Shown: one piece after another, positions 5,403 to 6,825 of the stretch | Layout of the letters: each line of letters begins with the position of its first letter | Position numbering within the stretch: position 1 is the first letter of the stretch | Assembly: GCA_900547285.1 (NCBI GenBank) | Contig: URGF01000105.1 | Location: 1 to 6,825 of the forward strand | Length of the DNA: 6,825 nt | Direction: 5' to 3' | Source of the DNA: an uncultured Collinsella sp. | Lineage (GTDB): Bacteria; Actinomycetota; Coriobacteriia; Coriobacteriales; Coriobacteriaceae | Notes under the pieces: generated by a model | Seen by the model: the letters and a program-made list of their open reading frames with translations, nothing else | The model's database searches: none | What the model was told of the DNA's origin: nothing | Program-made: the position numbers and the translations under genes

Positions 5403-6825
5403 GGCCCGCGGTACGATCGGGCGATTAACTTTGGCTAGCATATCAGAAGCGCACGAATCGAGCGCCCAACTCCGGAAAGCCGAGAACTCCATGCGCGAAC
5501 GCAAGCCCTCCAAATAGCGAATTGACCTGCTCAATTGCACACGGCCGGGGTTTTCGGCCATCGCGATGCGACGGGTGTCGTCAAACCCCGAAACGCGACA
5601 GAAACCAAGCTCTTCGAAGATTCCCAGGCCGCTTTCCACCGAGCGCTCGTCGACCGGCGTGCGAGCATCGATGGCAAGGCACATCTGCGCGATGTCGATA
5701 TCGCTCGCGCTAAAGGAATCGTCCCCGGTCTTGCCGCGGTTGGAGCGCCACATGGTCTGCAGCGCTCGATAGAGCGTGACGAGCTCATCGCGCTCGGGCG
5801 CATAGCAGTCGAGTAGGCGCTCGTTAATGCGGGCGTCGCGCGACGAATAGAGCAGGTGAATCACGGCGGGCCGTCCGTCACGACCGGCTCGCCCACTCAT
5901 CTGGTTGAACTCAATGGCGCCAAACGGCATGTGGTAGAGCACGACATGGCGGATATCGGGCAGGTTCACGCCCTCACCAAAGGCAGAGGTCGAAACGATG
6001 CAACTGAGGCTTCCGTCACGAAACGCTTCCTCGACACGGCGACGATCGGAGCGTGCAAGCCCCGCGTTATAGAACGCGATATGGGTTGCGCAATCGGGCA
6101 CACGCTTGCGCAACGTCTTGGCGAGCGCCACGGACTGGTCGCGCGAATTAACGTAAATGACGGTCTTCTCCCCCGTCGCCACAATCGACACCAAACGGTT
6201 CTCGCGGCTCGCAAGATCTCGGTCGTCCTCGAGCTGCAGGTTCTCGCGCACCGTCTCGTCGACCACCGTGCGAGTGATCGGCAACATGCGGGCAAGCTCG
6301 GCCACGACCGGAGCCGTCGCGGTGGCCGTCGCAGCCATAACGACCGGGTCGCCCAGGGCTTTGAGGATATCGGGCATGTCGAGATAGGCGCTGCGGTCGC
6401 CGCCCTTGGCAAGGCCGGCGTGGTGCGCCTCATCGATAACGACAAAACCGATGCGCCCCGAACGCGCAAAGCGGTCGCGGTGAATGGACAGAAACTCGGG
6501 CGTCGTGAGCACGATGCCGGTGCGGCCCGAAGCCAAGCCGGCAAACACGTCATCGCGCGCCGCCTCCACGGTTTCGCCGGTCAGCACGCCTACGCCAATG
6601 CCGAGCGCGGCCATCGTCGACGAGAGGTGATAGGCCTGGTCGGCAACGAGCGCACGCAGCGGATAGACAAAGATGCTCGCACGCCCGCGCAGGACCGCCT
6701 CGCGCGCGGCATGCACATGGAAGATAAGAGACTTGCCGCGCCCCGTTCCCATAACGGCCAGAACGCTTTGGTGATCGGCCAGGGCATCGAGCGCCTCGAC
6801 CTGCGCGCGGTGCGGCTGGTTCGAG
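5400..6825 (-). CDS. RecQ-like superfamily 2 DNA helicase, C-terminal part; possible RecJ-helicase fusion
   Basis: The frame is open to the right edge, giving 474 complete codons plus a stop; the N-terminus is missing and the first internal ATG (6752) lies inside the Walker A region, so it is not the start. Counting from the edge, motifs in order are QVEALDAL (a Q-motif-like stretch), GTGRGKS (26-32, ATP binding), VYPLRALVADQ (motif Ia), DEAH (131-134), ATATAT (165-170, motif III), IYVNSRD (IV), STSAFGEGVNLPD (278-290, V) and QMSGRAGRDGR (308-318, VI). This is an ATP-driven 3'-5' unwinding core of RecQ type. The RecQ four-cysteine zinc module and an HRDC domain are not seen; instead there is a winged-helix-like stretch and a terminus ending in VNRPIVP. 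I recall similar helicase tails on long RecJ exonucleases of some Gram-positive bacteria, and recJ is a common neighbour of rel, so a RecJ fusion is a fair inference that the window cannot prove. A likely role is DNA repair or recombination. Confidence 0.85.
   Translation of the reverse strand, partial: SNQPHRAQVEALDALADHQSVLAVMGTGRGKSLIFHVHAAREAVLRGRASIFVYPLRALVADQAYHLSSTMAALGIGVGVLTGETVEAARDDVFAGLASGRTGIVLTTPEFLSIHRDRFARSGRIGFVVIDEAHHAGLAKGGDRSAYLDMPDILKALGDPVVMAATATATAPVVAELARMLPITRTVVDETVRENLQLEDDRDLASRENRLVSIVATGEKTVIYVNSRDQSVALAKTLRKRVPDCATHIAFYNAGLARSDRRRVEEAFRDGSLSCIVSTSAFGEGVNLPDIRHVVLYHMPFGAIEFNQMSGRAGRDGRPAVIHLLYSSRDARINERLLDCYAPERDELVTLYRALQTMWRSNRGKTGDDSFSASDIDIAQMCLAIDARTPVDERSVESGLGIFEELGFCRVSGFDDTRRIAMAENPGRVQLSRSIRYLEGLRSRMEFSAFRSWALDSCASDMLAKVNRPIVPRA

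Noticed and set aside
4182..5438. Plus-strand open frame of 418 codons opposite rel
   Set aside because: Long antisense frames are common opposite GC-rich genes with strong third-position bias. The minus-strand Rel protein has every family motif, and this frame has none.

Overview
The window comes from a GC-rich genome and looks like a Gram-positive gut actinobacterium of the Coriobacteriia, with Collinsella or a relative as the best guess. The basis is strong C/G-ending codon use in the highly expressed aldolase gene, a B. subtilis-like class II aldolase, a bifunctional Rel, and a Rel gene placed directly behind a RecQ-like helicase gene. The genus is inferred from style and family resemblance; no search was run.

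All five genes read on the minus strand, so transcription runs from high to low coordinates. From right to left: (1) 6825-5400, a superfamily 2 RecQ-like helicase region that runs off the right edge and may be the C-terminal half of a RecJ-helicase fusion; (2) 5384-3024, a complete bifunctional (p)ppGpp synthetase/hydrolase, 15 nt behind the helicase stop; (3) a perfect 12-bp hairpin, then 2939-2256, a metallo-beta-lactamase-fold hydrolase of the glyoxalase II-like type; (4) a 195-nt regulatory gap with a possible terminator, three spaced CGTTTG hexamers and an extended -10 promoter, then 2060-1194, class II fructose-bisphosphate aldolase; (5) a 353-nt gap (841-1193) holding two related copies of a palindromic element, an intrinsic terminator and a promoter; (6) 840-1, the N-terminal 280 residues of a transglutaminase-like protein that runs off the left edge.

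The helicase and rel genes are almost certainly one transcription unit, perhaps with the hydrolase. The aldolase has its own promoter signals and is probably a single-gene unit ending at the terminator at 889-914. The transglutaminase-like gene then starts from its own short leader. The products cover DNA repair, stringent response, thiol-ester or related hydrolysis, and glycolysis/gluconeogenesis: ordinary housekeeping, with no sign of a phage, defence island, transposase, CRISPR array or RNA gene.

I found no convincing undescribed multi-gene system. The least explained structure is the intergenic element at 950-1172. Its 5' half is present twice, and its single 3' arm is more complementary to the distant copy than to the adjacent one. 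Other points worth a look are the architecture of the truncated helicase gene, the relA-hydrolase hairpin and the repeated hexamers upstream of the aldolase.
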